Shown in pieces: positions 10,057-19,422 of a DNA stretch of 64,000 bases. Position 1 is the first letter of the stretch, and each line of letters opens with the position of its first letter. Made by a program: the position numbers and the translations under genes. Source of the DNA: an uncultured Candidatus Saccharibacteria bacterium (lineage in GTDB: Bacteria; Patescibacteriota; Saccharimonadia; Saccharimonadales; Saccharimonadaceae); contig CAMYUU010000002.1 of NCBI GenBank assembly GCA_947302355.1, positions 1 to 64,000 on the forward strand, in the 5' to 3' direction. The notes under the pieces were generated by a model. That model was not told the origin of the DNA, did no database searches, and was given only the letters and a program-made list of their open reading frames with translations.

Positions 10057-10989
10057 ATGACGGAACTCGAAAAAATCGGGATAAAAATAGGACATTATAC
10101 GGATGCTATGGGGTTGACTGGTGCGACTATTTTTGTGCCAGATAATGGTGCGGATATAGGAATAGATGTTAGAGGGTCAGATACTGGCACTATCAATATT
10201 CCCGCTTACGATACGAAGGGGGCTGATAAAGTAGTGAAAGCAATTGTGCTGACGGGTGGAAGTACGGCTGGATTAGAATGCGCGATAGGGGCTATGGATT
10301 ATCTACAGTCGCCAAGTGTCGTTGGGGCGGTGATTTATGATAGAGAAATAGGGGAAGATGAGAGGCCGCATTTGAAGGACGGGTTTGAGATGGCCCGAAA
10401 TGCCAGTTATAATAACTTGAAACAAGGGAATATTGGTGTTGGTACTGGGGCTACGGTTGGAAAATGGATTTATAAAAACAAAATGAAGGGTGGCTTTGGG
10501 ATTTCCATAAAAGAGGTGGCTGACAATGCATATATTGGTGCATTTGTTGCGGCAAATGCTATGGGGGACGTTATTAATCCTGTAACTAAGGAGTTTTATG
10601 CGGATACAGGTAAATATGATTTTATTAATTATTACGATAAGAGTTTTGGTAATAGTAAGATGGGGAGGGGTGCTAACACTACGCTTGCGGTCGTTGCAAC
10701 AAATATTGAGATGCATAGGGAGGAATTAATGAAGGTTTCTGAATTGGCGCAGGATGGCATGGCTAGAGCAATATACCCGGTCCATACTAATTGGGACGGC
10801 GATATTGTTTTTTCGATATCTTCGCATTGTAAAAATCGAGTTAAATTAAATCTGAGTTCTTTTGACTTAGTGAATTATGTTGGAATTGTCGCTTCCGATT
10901 TACTGGTTGAGGCAATAAGGAATGGGATAGAAAGTGCAGAGAGTGTGGGTGGATTTAGGGCGTATAGTGATATCAAAAAAACAAGTTGA
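10057..10989 (+). CDS. P1/S58 family Ntn-type peptidase (DmpA/NylC-like)
   Basis: KAIVLTGGSTAGLECAIGAMDYL, NIGVGTGATVGKW, putative autocleavage motif GAN|TTLAVVATN; SD gggag before ATG at 10057. Confidence 0.75.
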   Translation: MTELEKIGIKIGHYTDAMGLTGATIFVPDNGADIGIDVRGSDTGTINIPAYDTKGADKVVKAIVLTGGSTAGLECAIGAMDYLQSPSVVGAVIYDREIGEDERPHLKDGFEMARNASYNNLKQGNIGVGTGATVGKWIYKNKMKGGFGISIKEVADNAYIGAFVAANAMGDVINPVTKEFYADTGKYDFINYYDKSFGNSKMGRGANTTLAVVATNIEMHREELMKVSELAQDGMARAIYPVHTNWDGDIVFSISSHCKNRVKLNLSSFDLVNYVGIVASDLLVEAIRNGIESAESVGGFRAYSDIKKTS

Positions 10990-11015
10990 TTGTGCGAGGT
11001 GTTATGTTGTAATTA

Positions 11016-11322
11016 GCTTATACTAAAGTCATACACTGGTGCCATACTACTAATAAGCTTAACTATTCTTTCTGGTGGAATTCTTTTATCTAATCATTCT
11101 TTTGCTGACTCTGGAGTAGTTGATGCTAGTGTCACTGTTTCCATTTCCTGCACCATGACTGACACTAGTATAGAAGCGTCGTCTCGTGGTTTCGGAGGCG
11201 AATATTGGTCTCGTTCTACGACATCATATAATGAAATATATAATATGGAAGTTACCAAGAGCGGTATTCATTTTGAACAATACGGGCTGTCTGGTTCAAC
11301 AGTTCGCTGCCTCGCTCAATAA
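11016..11322 (+). pseudogene. Internally deleted remnant of a FISUMP-type surface protein gene
   Basis: One frame reads ...GAILLISLTILSGGILLSNHSFADSGVVDASVTVSISCTMTDTSIEASSRGFGGEYWSRSTTSYNEI...SGSTVRCLAQ*: signal-peptide-like start joined to a FISUMP C-terminus; no ATG/GTG/TTG start found. Confidence 0.6.
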
Positions 11323-11366
11323 AAATATATTCGACTAGGACCCAATATATCTGATATAATATCATT

Positions 11367-12386
11367 ATGGCAATAGAGAGGTTAGTGGAGCCGACGGTGG
11401 CAGAGAATGATTCTGAGGAAGAGAAAATTGAAATTTCTCTTAGGCCGGTGACTTTTGGTGAGTATATTGGTCAGGAGCACCTGAAAAATAATATCAGGTT
11501 GGCGATTGATGCGGTAAAAAAGCGAAATGATGGCACCACTCTGGACCATGTATTATTGTATGGCCCGCCGGGACTTGGCAAGACGACGATGGCTGGTGTA
11601 ATTGCGCATGAGCTAGGCGCATCGCTTAGGGTAACTTCGGGGCCGGCAATTGAAAGGGCGGGAGACTTGGCGTCTATTTTGACTAATTTGAAAGATGGCG
11701 ACGTCTTATTTATTGATGAAATTCATCGCTTGCGTAGAACAGTAGAAGAAATACTATACTCTGCGATGGAAGATTATAAATTAGACATCGTAATAGGGAA
11801 GGGGCCGGCGGCGCGGAGTGTACGACTAGATTTGCCGAAGTTTACTGTAATTGGGGCAACTACTCGGACTGGATCACTGGCGGGGCCGCTCCGAGATAGG
11901 TTTGGTATTATTCATAGACTTGAATATTATAAAGAGCCTGAGATTGAGCAGATTATTAATCGCACGGCTGGGATTTTGAATACTAAGATTGTGCCAGAGG
12001 CGACGGGATTACTGGCGACGCGTTCAAGGCTTACGCCAAGGATTGCGAATCGTTTGTTTAAGAGGGTGAGGGATTTTGCGGATGTGAACGGTGACGGAAT
12101 AGTGGATCGGGAGATGGCCGTGCGCTCGCTTGAATTAATGGAGATTGACGAGCTAGGTCTAGATCCAGCAGATCGTAATATGCTCCAGCTGATGTATGAT
12201 AATTACGGAGATAGACCAGTAGGATTAACGACGATTGCTGCACTGACTGGCGATGAGGCGTCGACAATTGAAGATTATTATGAGCCATACCTATTGCAAA
12301 TGGGCTTAATTGCGCGTACGTCACGGGGGCGGGTGGTGACAGAAAAGGGAAAGTCGCACTTGAAAAATTACAAAAATAAGTTATAA
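11367..12386 (+). CDS. ruvB: Holliday junction branch migration ATPase RuvB
   Basis: [65 protein letters not shown]. Confidence 0.97.
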   Translation: MAIERLVEPTVAENDSEEEKIEISLRPVTFGEYIGQEHLKNNIRLAIDAVKKRNDGTTLDHVLLYGPPGLGKTTMAGVIAHELGASLRVTSGPAIERAGDLASILTNLKDGDVLFIDEIHRLRRTVEEILYSAMEDYKLDIVIGKGPAARSVRLDLPKFTVIGATTRTGSLAGPLRDRFGIIHRLEYYKEPEIEQIINRTAGILNTKIVPEATGLLATRSRLTPRIANRLFKRVRDFADVNGDGIVDREMAVRSLELMEIDELGLDPADRNMLQLMYDNYGDRPVGLTTIAALTGDEASTIEDYYEPYLLQMGLIARTSRGRVVTEKGKSHLKNYKNKL

Positions 12387-12403
12387 TTGCGTAAAGGAGC
12401 GAT

Positions 12404-12976
12404 ATGGATGAGAGTTTAGTAAGAATCCGTCACGAAAGGAGTAAAAAAGACTTTCCTGACGTAAGTTTTCGTGATGACGAATACGTTGAGTACGTATTCT
12501 CGAGGGCGAAGGTTTGTCTTTGGGGGATTTTGCTCGCCACGTTTTCCGTACTGGTAATTATTCTATTGGCATTTCTATTTGTGTTGCTTGGACAAGAAAA
12601 GTTGGACGAGATGGGTAAGCGATTTCTATTTATACTTCTGTTTGCTTTGCTCGCTGCAGCTATTTTAATCAGTCTGGTTGCCGTTAAAATTTATAGAGGC
12701 AACCGTCTTTTTGTCACGAATAAACGGGTGATTCAGTTGATTATGAATACCATCGTCTCTAGCTCGGTGAATGTAATTGATTTGTCTTCGATAGAAGATG
12801 CGAGTTTTAGGCAGGATACGATAATGCAGAGGTTGTTCCATTATGGGACACTGAGGCTCGCTACGGTAGGTGATGAAACTACTTATACCTTTAAGTATTC
12901 TGACATTACGCCAGAAGAATTGAAGGGTGTATCTAGGCTGATTTCAGTCGCGAAAAAGACCATGACTAAAGATTAG
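12404..12976 (+). CDS. Membrane protein with bacterial PH-like domain
   Basis: Two TM helices then NRLFVTNKRVIQLIMNTIVSSSVNVIDLSSIEDASFRQDTIMQRLFHYGTL. Confidence 0.65.
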   Translation: MDESLVRIRHERSKKDFPDVSFRDDEYVEYVFSRAKVCLWGILLATFSVLVIILLAFLFVLLGQEKLDEMGKRFLFILLFALLAAAILISLVAVKIYRGNRLFVTNKRVIQLIMNTIVSSSVNVIDLSSIEDASFRQDTIMQRLFHYGTLRLATVGDETTYTFKYSDITPEELKGVSRLISVAKKTMTKD

Positions 12977-13359
12977 TTACGGTTGTATTTAGTGTAGGTA
13001 TCTTCTTTTTCGAGGTCTGCTTTTAGAATGTACTCTTGACATTTGCCGTCGTTGCAGTTGGCGGCTTCGTAAGAGTAGGAGCTTTGAGGGTCACCAAGAT
13101 TAAAGCCGGATGGGTCGGTCCAGAGGGATGGGTCGATGACGGTGATATTCTTATCGGAAATTGATTCGGGGTAGTAGCCGTGTGCAGGATAGAAGCTTTC
13201 TTCCAGAGCGTAATACATAGCATTAATAGCAATTTTGCGATCTTCATCACGTTCCATAGCATCGATATTGGATTTTTGAACTAAGAAAAGAATAAGTAAA
13301 AGGCTAGCGAAAACTGCGACAATACTGATTTCTAAAATAGTAAAACCTTGTTTTTTCAT
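12973..13359 (-). CDS. Type IV prepilin-like protein
   Basis: Prepilin motif MKKQGFTILEISIVAVFASLLLILFLV. Confidence 0.8.
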   Translation of the reverse strand: MKKQGFTILEISIVAVFASLLLILFLVQKSNIDAMERDEDRKIAINAMYYALEESFYPAHGYYPESISDKNITVIDPSLWTDPSGFNLGDPQSSYSYEAANCNDGKCQEYILKADLEKEDTYTKYNRN

Positions 13360-13425
13360 AAGTAAATTATAGCATATATTGGAGGCGTGGTGGGATAAGA
13401 GTATGTAATTATTTGGACAAAAGAG

Positions 13426-13452
13426 TGCCCGGGCTTGCGCCCGAGCGGGGTG
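13426..13452 (-). terminator. Intrinsic terminator (copy 1 of repeated hairpin)
   Basis: gtgcccgggcttgcgcccgagcgggg; minus strand gives GC hairpin followed by CTCTTTT. Confidence 0.6.
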
Positions 13453-13453
13453 G

Positions 13454-13798
13454 TTAATATGGGATCAAGACCCAGATGTGGCCTTTGCGCTTCTTTTCAT
13501 CATAGCTAGCTTCAAACTTGAATGATGTTTCGAGCGCGTTGGGTTCGAAGCATTTGATTGATGGTATCTCGCAATAACCTTTGATGGAGAGCTTGTTGCC
13601 ATCGGAGTCATCCTCATACCCTAGTGTGGTGACCGTGATGATTCTAGCGTCTACGGTCGAGAGCATGTAGTCTTTCTCGAGAGTAAAACCTGTGATAGGG
13701 ATGACTGCGTCTGCGTTGAAAGCATACCTCCACTTGTCGATTAGCTCGTCCCTCGTCGGTCCTTTCAGAATGGAATAGCCTTTCCACTTGACAACCAC
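13454..13798 (-). CDS. Uncharacterised 114-aa protein, paralogue of 13949..14293
   Basis: Same length and alignable with its neighbour; minus-strand TTGACA-N17-TATTAT promoter upstream. Confidence 0.65.
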   Translation of the reverse strand: MVVKWKGYSILKGPTRDELIDKWRYAFNADAVIPITGFTLEKDYMLSTVDARIITVTTLGYEDDSDGNKLSIKGYCEIPSIKCFEPNALETSFKFEASYDEKKRKGHIWVLIPY

Positions 13799-13917
13799 AA
13801 GAATCTCCTTTCAAATGTGCTATCCGAAGGATACGTTAACCTCGTATAGGCTGGTTTGTATAATACTACGAATTGTGTTTATTGTCAAGAATCACGGACT
13901 AGTTTTCTGAAAAGAAG

Positions 13918-13945
13918 AGTGCCCGGGCTTGCGCCCGAGCGGGGG
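13918..13945 (-). terminator. Intrinsic terminator (copy 2 of repeated hairpin)
   Basis: agtgcccgggcttgcgcccgagcggggg, near identical to 13426..13452. Confidence 0.6.
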
Positions 13946-13948
13946 TGG

Positions 13949-14293
13949 TTAGGAAAGTTGGATGGTGAGTAGGATTTTGCCTTTGTGCGTCTCCGCGTTG
14001 TAGATGGCGACGAAGTGATAAATGCCATCGAGCGGAATTATGTCAAGGCATTCTATTTGAGCTTGGCAGCGGCCACAGATACGAAGGTTTTCACCAGAGT
14101 GGTTCATGTATTGAATAGAGGTGACTCTGACGATTTTGATATCTGTAAATGGGATCTTGTAGCCGTTTAACTCGATAGTGAAACTGCTGGAGATTTCGAC
14201 TTCATTGTCGAAAGTGTACTCAAAAGCGGTAAACAGCTTGTGCCGCTCTGGCCCTTCTATGATGTTGAATTGCCATGCCGTCTCCATGTCCAT
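13949..14293 (-). CDS. Uncharacterised 114-aa protein, paralogue of 13454..13798
   Basis: IKIVRVTSIQYMNHSGENLRICGRCQAQIECLDIIP... vs ARIITVTTLGYEDDSDGNKLSIKGYCEIPSIKCFEP...; minus-strand TTGACA-N17-TACTAT. Confidence 0.65.
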   Translation of the reverse strand: MDMETAWQFNIIEGPERHKLFTAFEYTFDNEVEISSSFTIELNGYKIPFTDIKIVRVTSIQYMNHSGENLRICGRCQAQIECLDIIPLDGIYHFVAIYNAETHKGKILLTIQLS

Positions 14294-14442
14294 ACAAATT
14301 TTCCTCTCTAAGGTACTACCAGGCAGAAAGCCTTTTGCTAACTGCTAGATGAGCTAGTTTTTATATAGTACTATATTTATTGATTTTTGTCAATTGTTAA
14401 GGCCTTGCTATTATTAAATATTTAAGATATAATTGGTCTGTT

Positions 14443-14519
14443 GGTACCGTAGCTCAGCTGGTTAGAGCGTGGGACTCATAAGCCCAAGGTCGGTGGTTCA
14501 AGACCACCCGGTACCACCA
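14443..14519 (+). tRNA. tRNA with CAT anticodon (elongator Met, or Ile2 if lysidine-modified)
   Basis: Cloverleaf ggtaccg...ctCATaa...cggtacc-acca, fully paired acceptor stem. Confidence 0.9.
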
Positions 14520-14532
14520 TTTTTTTGTTCAA

Positions 14533-14560
14533 AAAGTGCCGAGAATACTCTCGGCACTTT
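14533..14560. terminator. Bidirectional intrinsic terminator
   Basis: AAAGTGCCGAGA-atac-TCTCGGCACTTT. Confidence 0.8.
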
Positions 14561-14563
14561 GGG

Positions 14564-14845
14564 TTAGAGGGAATCGAGAACTAAGAGTTTTCGATTCCCC
14601 GTTTCATCGACAGCGAGGTATATTTTGCCATCAATGAACTTGAGTAGCTGCTTAATACAGAGACGACTCTTGTTGTCGATTTTGCGATAGAGGAATCCTC
14701 GCTTTTTGTCCCACGGCTCAACGATGATTTGGTGGGTTTCCGTATCGTAGGCTATGCCAACTTCTCTTAACGGTTTACCGTTAAAGTATTCCTTGAGAGC
14801 GATTCTCCCAGCACTGTCGACGACGATTTCATCAATAACGTGCAT
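14564..14845 (-). CDS. Uncharacterised 93-aa protein
   Basis: ORF MHVIDEIVVDSAGRIALKEYFNGK with SD-like ggaggta upstream on minus strand. Confidence 0.6.
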   Translation of the reverse strand: MHVIDEIVVDSAGRIALKEYFNGKPLREVGIAYDTETHQIIVEPWDKKRGFLYRKIDNKSRLCIKQLLKFIDGKIYLAVDETGNRKLLVLDSL

Positions 14846-15006
14846 GGCTACCTCCTTCGTTTATGATACAAATGAGCCACTTTATATTTATAACATAAAA
14901 AAATAAAAAGACAAGTATTAGGTTTATGGTACACCAGACACGAAATAATTATCTAGTCGGGCAGTATTCAAAACCATAGAATATAACAAGTTATATTTTC
15001 TGGTTT

Positions 15007-15083
<77 letters not shown>

Positions 15084-15211
15084 AAAAAATAGCGTTTTTT
15101 ATTATATCATATCTGTAGAGAAAAAACCACCGGGATTAATTGCATTTTTTGATAAAAATGTTATTATATAAATTGTAGTGGGGTGTACATTTAAGTCTCT
15201 AGAGGAAGAAG

Positions 15212-16573
15212 GTGAATATGTATACGCTGATTCATGATGTCAGGATTCAGCAGCCGAGACTGGCTGGTGTGCCTGACTATTCCCACTTTGGTTCTGTTGA
15301 TATCTTGATAAAAGGAGGTAGGATTGAAGAAATAAGCCAATCTCGGCCAGAGTCTATTCATGCTTCTCGGGCGAGCCTGGTGATTGATGGCAAAGGTTTG
15401 TGTATCGCGCCTGGTTTTGTCGATACGCATTCGCATTTCCGCGATCCGGGACAGACTGACAAGGAGGACATAATTAGCGGAGCCGAGGCAGCCAAACGTG
15501 GTGGCTACACCACAATCGTAACAATGGCAAACACGGTGCCGCCGATCGACGATGTAAAATCAGTGAAATATGTCCGCGACAAAGGAGCAACTACCGGCAT
15601 CAACATCATGCCATGTGCAACTGTGACGAAGGGTATGATGGGCGTGGAACTTACGGATATGAAAGCTCTGGTTGATGCTGGGGCGGTCGGTTTCACTGAT
15701 GATGGCAAGCCAATTACTGACGGGGAATTGGTGTACAAGGCCATGTTGATGGCGAAAAGCCTTGGTGTGCCGATTAGCTTTCACGAAGAAGATCCACGTT
15801 ACATAGCTACTCCTGGCTTCAATACTAGTCCTACTATTCGTGTGGGGCTTGGTATTACGGGGGCGGGCGAGAAGGCGGAGTATTCTATGGTAGCGCGTGA
15901 TTTGGGTCTGGCGGTCGAAACTGGCGCTCGTATCATTTTCCAGCATATTAGCTGTCAGATGAGTGTTGAGTTGATTCGTTGTTTCAAGGAGATGGGTTTC
16001 AACAATATCTTTGCCGAAGCTACTCCGCACCATCTACTTTTAGATGAGAGCGATGCTGTGCGGCTGGGGACTCTGGCCAAGATGAATCCTCCGCTTAGAA
16101 GCGAGGAAGACCGACTTGCGATTATTGAGGGCTTGTTTGATGGGACGCTTGATTTCATCGCGACCGATCATGCTCCGCACACAGTTGAGGAAAAGAATCG
16201 TGGCCTGATTAGGTCCCCAAGTGGAGTGATTGGGCTCGAGACGGCTTTCCCGATGGTGGCTACATATTTGCGCAAATCGCCTGAGTTCTCGGCTATGGGG
16301 GATGATTACTACCCTGAGATTATCAGACGGATAAGCACAAATCCTGCACAAGCGTACGGTTTTGATGCTGGCGTGATTCGTAAGTCAGCTCCGGCGGATT
16401 TCGTGATCTTTGATCCGAATGCGAAGTGGAAAGTGGACGCCGAAAACTTTGCTTCGAAGGCCAGGAATACACCTTTTGATGGGTGTGAGGTCGAGTGTAG
16501 GGTGGAAGCGACCATCTGCGGCGGTAAGATTGTCTACCAGAATCTGGATAGTTGTATCTCGATTATGCAGTAG
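15212..16573 (+). CDS. pyrC: Dihydroorotase
   Basis: APGFVDTHSHFRDPGQTDKEDIISGAEAAKRGGYTTIVTMANTVPP, ATDHAPHT. Confidence 0.92.
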   Translation: MNMYTLIHDVRIQQPRLAGVPDYSHFGSVDILIKGGRIEEISQSRPESIHASRASLVIDGKGLCIAPGFVDTHSHFRDPGQTDKEDIISGAEAAKRGGYTTIVTMANTVPPIDDVKSVKYVRDKGATTGINIMPCATVTKGMMGVELTDMKALVDAGAVGFTDDGKPITDGELVYKAMLMAKSLGVPISFHEEDPRYIATPGFNTSPTIRVGLGITGAGEKAEYSMVARDLGLAVETGARIIFQHISCQMSVELIRCFKEMGFNNIFAEATPHHLLLDESDAVRLGTLAKMNPPLRSEEDRLAIIEGLFDGTLDFIATDHAPHTVEEKNRGLIRSPSGVIGLETAFPMVATYLRKSPEFSAMGDDYYPEIIRRISTNPAQAYGFDAGVIRKSAPADFVIFDPNAKWKVDAENFASKARNTPFDGCEVECRVEATICGGKIVYQNLDSCISIMQ

Positions 16574-16614
16574 TACTTATCTTGATTGCCGAGTTTCGTT
16601 CTTCGTCTCTAGAG

Positions 16615-16640
16615 AAAAACCCAGCGAGAGCTGGGTTTTT
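16615..16640. terminator. Intrinsic terminator
   Basis: AAAAACCCAGC-gaga-GCTGGGTTTTT. Confidence 0.85.
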
Positions 16641-16659
16641 CTTGTGGTAAATTTCGCAA

Positions 16660-16736
16660 TGGTACACCGGGAGGGATTCGAACCCACGACCCCTTGTTCC
16701 GAAGACAAGTGCTCTAATCCACTGAGCTACCGGTGC
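16660..16736 (-). tRNA. tRNA-Arg (anticodon TCG)
   Basis: Minus strand GCACCGG...CTTGT-ctTCGga-ACAAG...CCGGTGT-ACCA; G1-U72 wobble. Confidence 0.92.
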
Positions 16737-16803
16737 ATCGGATATATTATATCACTTTTTTAGGGATTTTAAAGCGTATGCCTGGTGCTAAGGTTGAAGG
16801 CTT

Positions 16804-18276
16804 GTGATAGTTGTGCTACAAAAAGGCATGCTTAAAATACGAAAAAGATATGTCCATCAATCATGGGCTTTTGTGATGGGGTGCGTAGGGGTGGTTTCTG
16901 GAATGATACTAGTAATAGTCTTTCGAATTAATTTTTTTGCTTCGTGGTGGTGGATAGTTTTTGCGGTGATATTATTATTGATGGCATTTTGGAAACCAAG
17001 GATATCGTTTGCCGTGATGGCTTTGATTGCGGGAATGGTTTTGGCGTTTGCAAGAGCTTCGCGAAATTTAATTGATGAGGAATATGTGTATCAGCTCTAT
17101 GGTCAGACAATAATGGTTACTGGTACGGTTGAGGGCGATCCTGATATAGACGAGGGAAATGTTAATTTGAAGTTAAAGGAATTGCAGTTTGGCGAGGAGG
17201 AAAATAATACAAAAAGTGGAGTATTATTCGTTTCATTAAAATCTAATAATGAAATCGCGAGAGATGATAAAATAACGCTTGAGGGAAAGCTGTCGGAAGG
17301 TTTTGGAATATTTGTTGGATATATGTATCACCCCACCGTTACTAAGTGGGAGAGGCCGAGTCCGGGAAATTTGGCATTAGCTTTGCGTAATTGGTTTGCC
17401 GACAGAATTAAAAGTATAATCCCGGAGAAAAAAGCTGGTCTAGGTTTGTCATATTTATTAGGTATAAAGACGGGCATATCGGATGAATTAGATGAGGGTC
17501 TAAGAGTCGCGGGTTTGGCCCATATTGTAGTGACGAGTGGTGCACATCTTTCTATATTGGTCGGTTTGATGTGCAAGGTTTTCTCTAAAATATCTCGTTT
17601 TGTGGGGGTGTTGTTTTCTGGTGTTTTTATTATCTTTTTCATGTGTATGGTGGGTTTTACCCCTTCGATTACGCGGGCAGGAATTATGACTATTTTGACG
17701 CTTCTCGCCTGGTACGGTGGACGTAAGTTTAGCGCCTGGAGAATAATTGTAATTACGGTAGCTATTACGTTGATGATGGATCCGTCTTATCTACTTAATC
17801 TTGGATGGCTTTTGTCGTTTGCTAGTTATGGAGGAGTCATGATTTTGGGGCCGAGATTAAGTAAGTTTTTTTATGGAAAAAAGAGACCTGGTTTAATTGG
17901 ATCGATGGTCCTTACGACGGTTTCGGCTACTTTGATGACTTTGCCTTTAACCTTGTATTATTATAGTCAGATTTCTCTAATTTCTATAGTAGCGAATTTA
18001 CTAATTATGCCGAGTTTGCCTTATGTGATGGGGGCGGTATTTCTAAGTGGTGTTTTAGCGGGAGTGCCAATGTTGGGGACGGTGGTGGCATTTGCGACTA
18101 CTAAGATGCTAAGTTTTCATATGGCGATAGTGGAATGGTTTGGTGGAATGAGGCAATTTCTGATAGAAGTGCCGAAGAATCAATGGCAGGTGTTTTTAGC
18201 GTATGGTTTGATAGTATTATTAATGTGTATTATTTGGGCGAGAAAACTATGGCTTAATAATGAGCAATTTGATTGA
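16804..18276 (+). CDS. comEC: ComEC/Rec2 family competence membrane protein
   Basis: GLGLSYLLGIKTGISDELDEGLRVAGLAHIVVTSGAHLSILVGL core and multiple TM helices. Confidence 0.85.
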   Translation: MIVVLQKGMLKIRKRYVHQSWAFVMGCVGVVSGMILVIVFRINFFASWWWIVFAVILLLMAFWKPRISFAVMALIAGMVLAFARASRNLIDEEYVYQLYGQTIMVTGTVEGDPDIDEGNVNLKLKELQFGEEENNTKSGVLFVSLKSNNEIARDDKITLEGKLSEGFGIFVGYMYHPTVTKWERPSPGNLALALRNWFADRIKSIIPEKKAGLGLSYLLGIKTGISDELDEGLRVAGLAHIVVTSGAHLSILVGLMCKVFSKISRFVGVLFSGVFIIFFMCMVGFTPSITRAGIMTILTLLAWYGGRKFSAWRIIVITVAITLMMDPSYLLNLGWLLSFASYGGVMILGPRLSKFFYGKKRPGLIGSMVLTTVSATLMTLPLTLYYYSQISLISIVANLLIMPSLPYVMGAVFLSGVLAGVPMLGTVVAFATTKMLSFHMAIVEWFGGMRQFLIEVPKNQWQVFLAYGLIVLLMCIIWARKLWLNNEQFD

Positions 18277-18359
18277 AGTGTATCGTTATTCATTTTACTT
18301 TTAAGGTCTAAAGTGGTAAAATATAAAGAAATATTATTTAATTTTGATGGGAGAATGCG

Positions 18360-19061
18360 ATGTCGGGACACAGTAAATGGGCGACAACTAAAAGGCAAAA
18401 AGCGGTAGTTGATGCTAAGCGCGGTGCTCTTTTTACGAAGATCGGTAATCAGATTGCAATTGCGGCTAGAGGCGGTACTGACCCGGCGATGAATCCAAGT
18501 CTTGCAATGGTATTAGAAAAGGCTCGTCATGCGAACATGCCAAAAGCTAATATCGAACGAGCGATTGCACGTGCGGCCGATAAGTCGGCGGCAGCTCTGA
18601 TTGAGGAAGTCTATGAGGCTTATGGGCCGGGTGGCGTAGGAATTGTGATTGAAGTAGCTACTGATAATAAGAATCGTACAATGCCAGAGGTGAGGCACAC
18701 CTTAGATAAGTGCGGTGGCAGGATGGCGGATCCTGGAAGTGTGATGTTTCAATTCGCCAGAAAAGGTGTAATTGAAATTTCAGACAAGGGGGAAGAGGCT
18801 CTAATGGCAGCGCTTGAAGCTGGGGCGGAGGATGCTACCGAGGAAGATGAAAATATTGTGATTTATACGGATGCTGCTGATTTGATGAAGGTGCGAGGAG
18901 CTTTAGTGGATGGTGGCTTGACAGTAACTTCGGCGGAATTGCAATATGTGCCAACTTCTTACGTGCCGGTTGAAGGTGAAAATGCCGAAAAACTTGAAAA
19001 ACTTCTAGATGCGATTGATGATCTTGATGATGTCACTAATGTGTACACAAATGCAGAGTAA
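18360..19061 (+). CDS. yebC: YebC/PmpR family protein
   Basis: MSGHSKWATTKRQKAVVDAKRGALFTKIGNQI, EVATDNKNRTMPEVRHTLDKCGG. Confidence 0.96.
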   Translation: MSGHSKWATTKRQKAVVDAKRGALFTKIGNQIAIAARGGTDPAMNPSLAMVLEKARHANMPKANIERAIARAADKSAAALIEEVYEAYGPGGVGIVIEVATDNKNRTMPEVRHTLDKCGGRMADPGSVMFQFARKGVIEISDKGEEALMAALEAGAEDATEEDENIVIYTDAADLMKVRGALVDGGLTVTSAELQYVPTSYVPVEGENAEKLEKLLDAIDDLDDVTNVYTNAE

Positions 19062-19062
19062 A

Positions 19063-19086
19063 AAATAAGCCCGTAAGGGCTTATTT
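19063..19086. terminator. Intrinsic terminator
   Basis: AAATAAGCCC-gtaa-GGGCTTATTT. Confidence 0.8.
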
Positions 19087-19190
19087 TAGCGACCGTCTTT
19101 AAGGCGCGGATGTTTGCGCTTGTCGCTATGCTTGTGATTATTGTTGCGATTTTGTTTGGAAACAGGTCGCAGTTTGATTTTTCTTGCCAT
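19086..19190 (-). CDS. Very basic 34-aa mini-protein (MARKIKLRPVSKQNRNNNHKHSDKRKHPRLKDGR)
   Basis: Read directly on the minus strand; below the ORF-track length cutoff; stop abuts the terminator. Confidence 0.45.
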   Translation of the reverse strand: MARKIKLRPVSKQNRNNNHKHSDKRKHPRLKDGR

Positions 19191-19237
19191 AGGGATATTA
19201 TAACATATTTTTGGATTATATGATATAATTAGCGTAC

Positions 19238-19323
19238 GGAAGGGTGGCCGAGTGGTTGATGGCACTGGTCTTGAAAACCAGCATACGAAAGTATCGCAGG
19301 TTCGAATCCTGTCCCTTCCGCCA
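19238..19323 (+). tRNA. tRNA-Ser (anticodon TGA)
   Basis: ggaaggg...CTGGT-ctTGAaa-ACCAG, long variable arm, cccttcc-g-cca. Confidence 0.95.
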
Positions 19324-19422
19324 AAAAAATGGCAAATCCAAAGCTTGCTTTGGATTTTTCTTATGTTAAAATGGTATTAAAGAAGGTCAAATTAACTGGT
19401 GGGCAGAGGAGGTGCTCAAACT

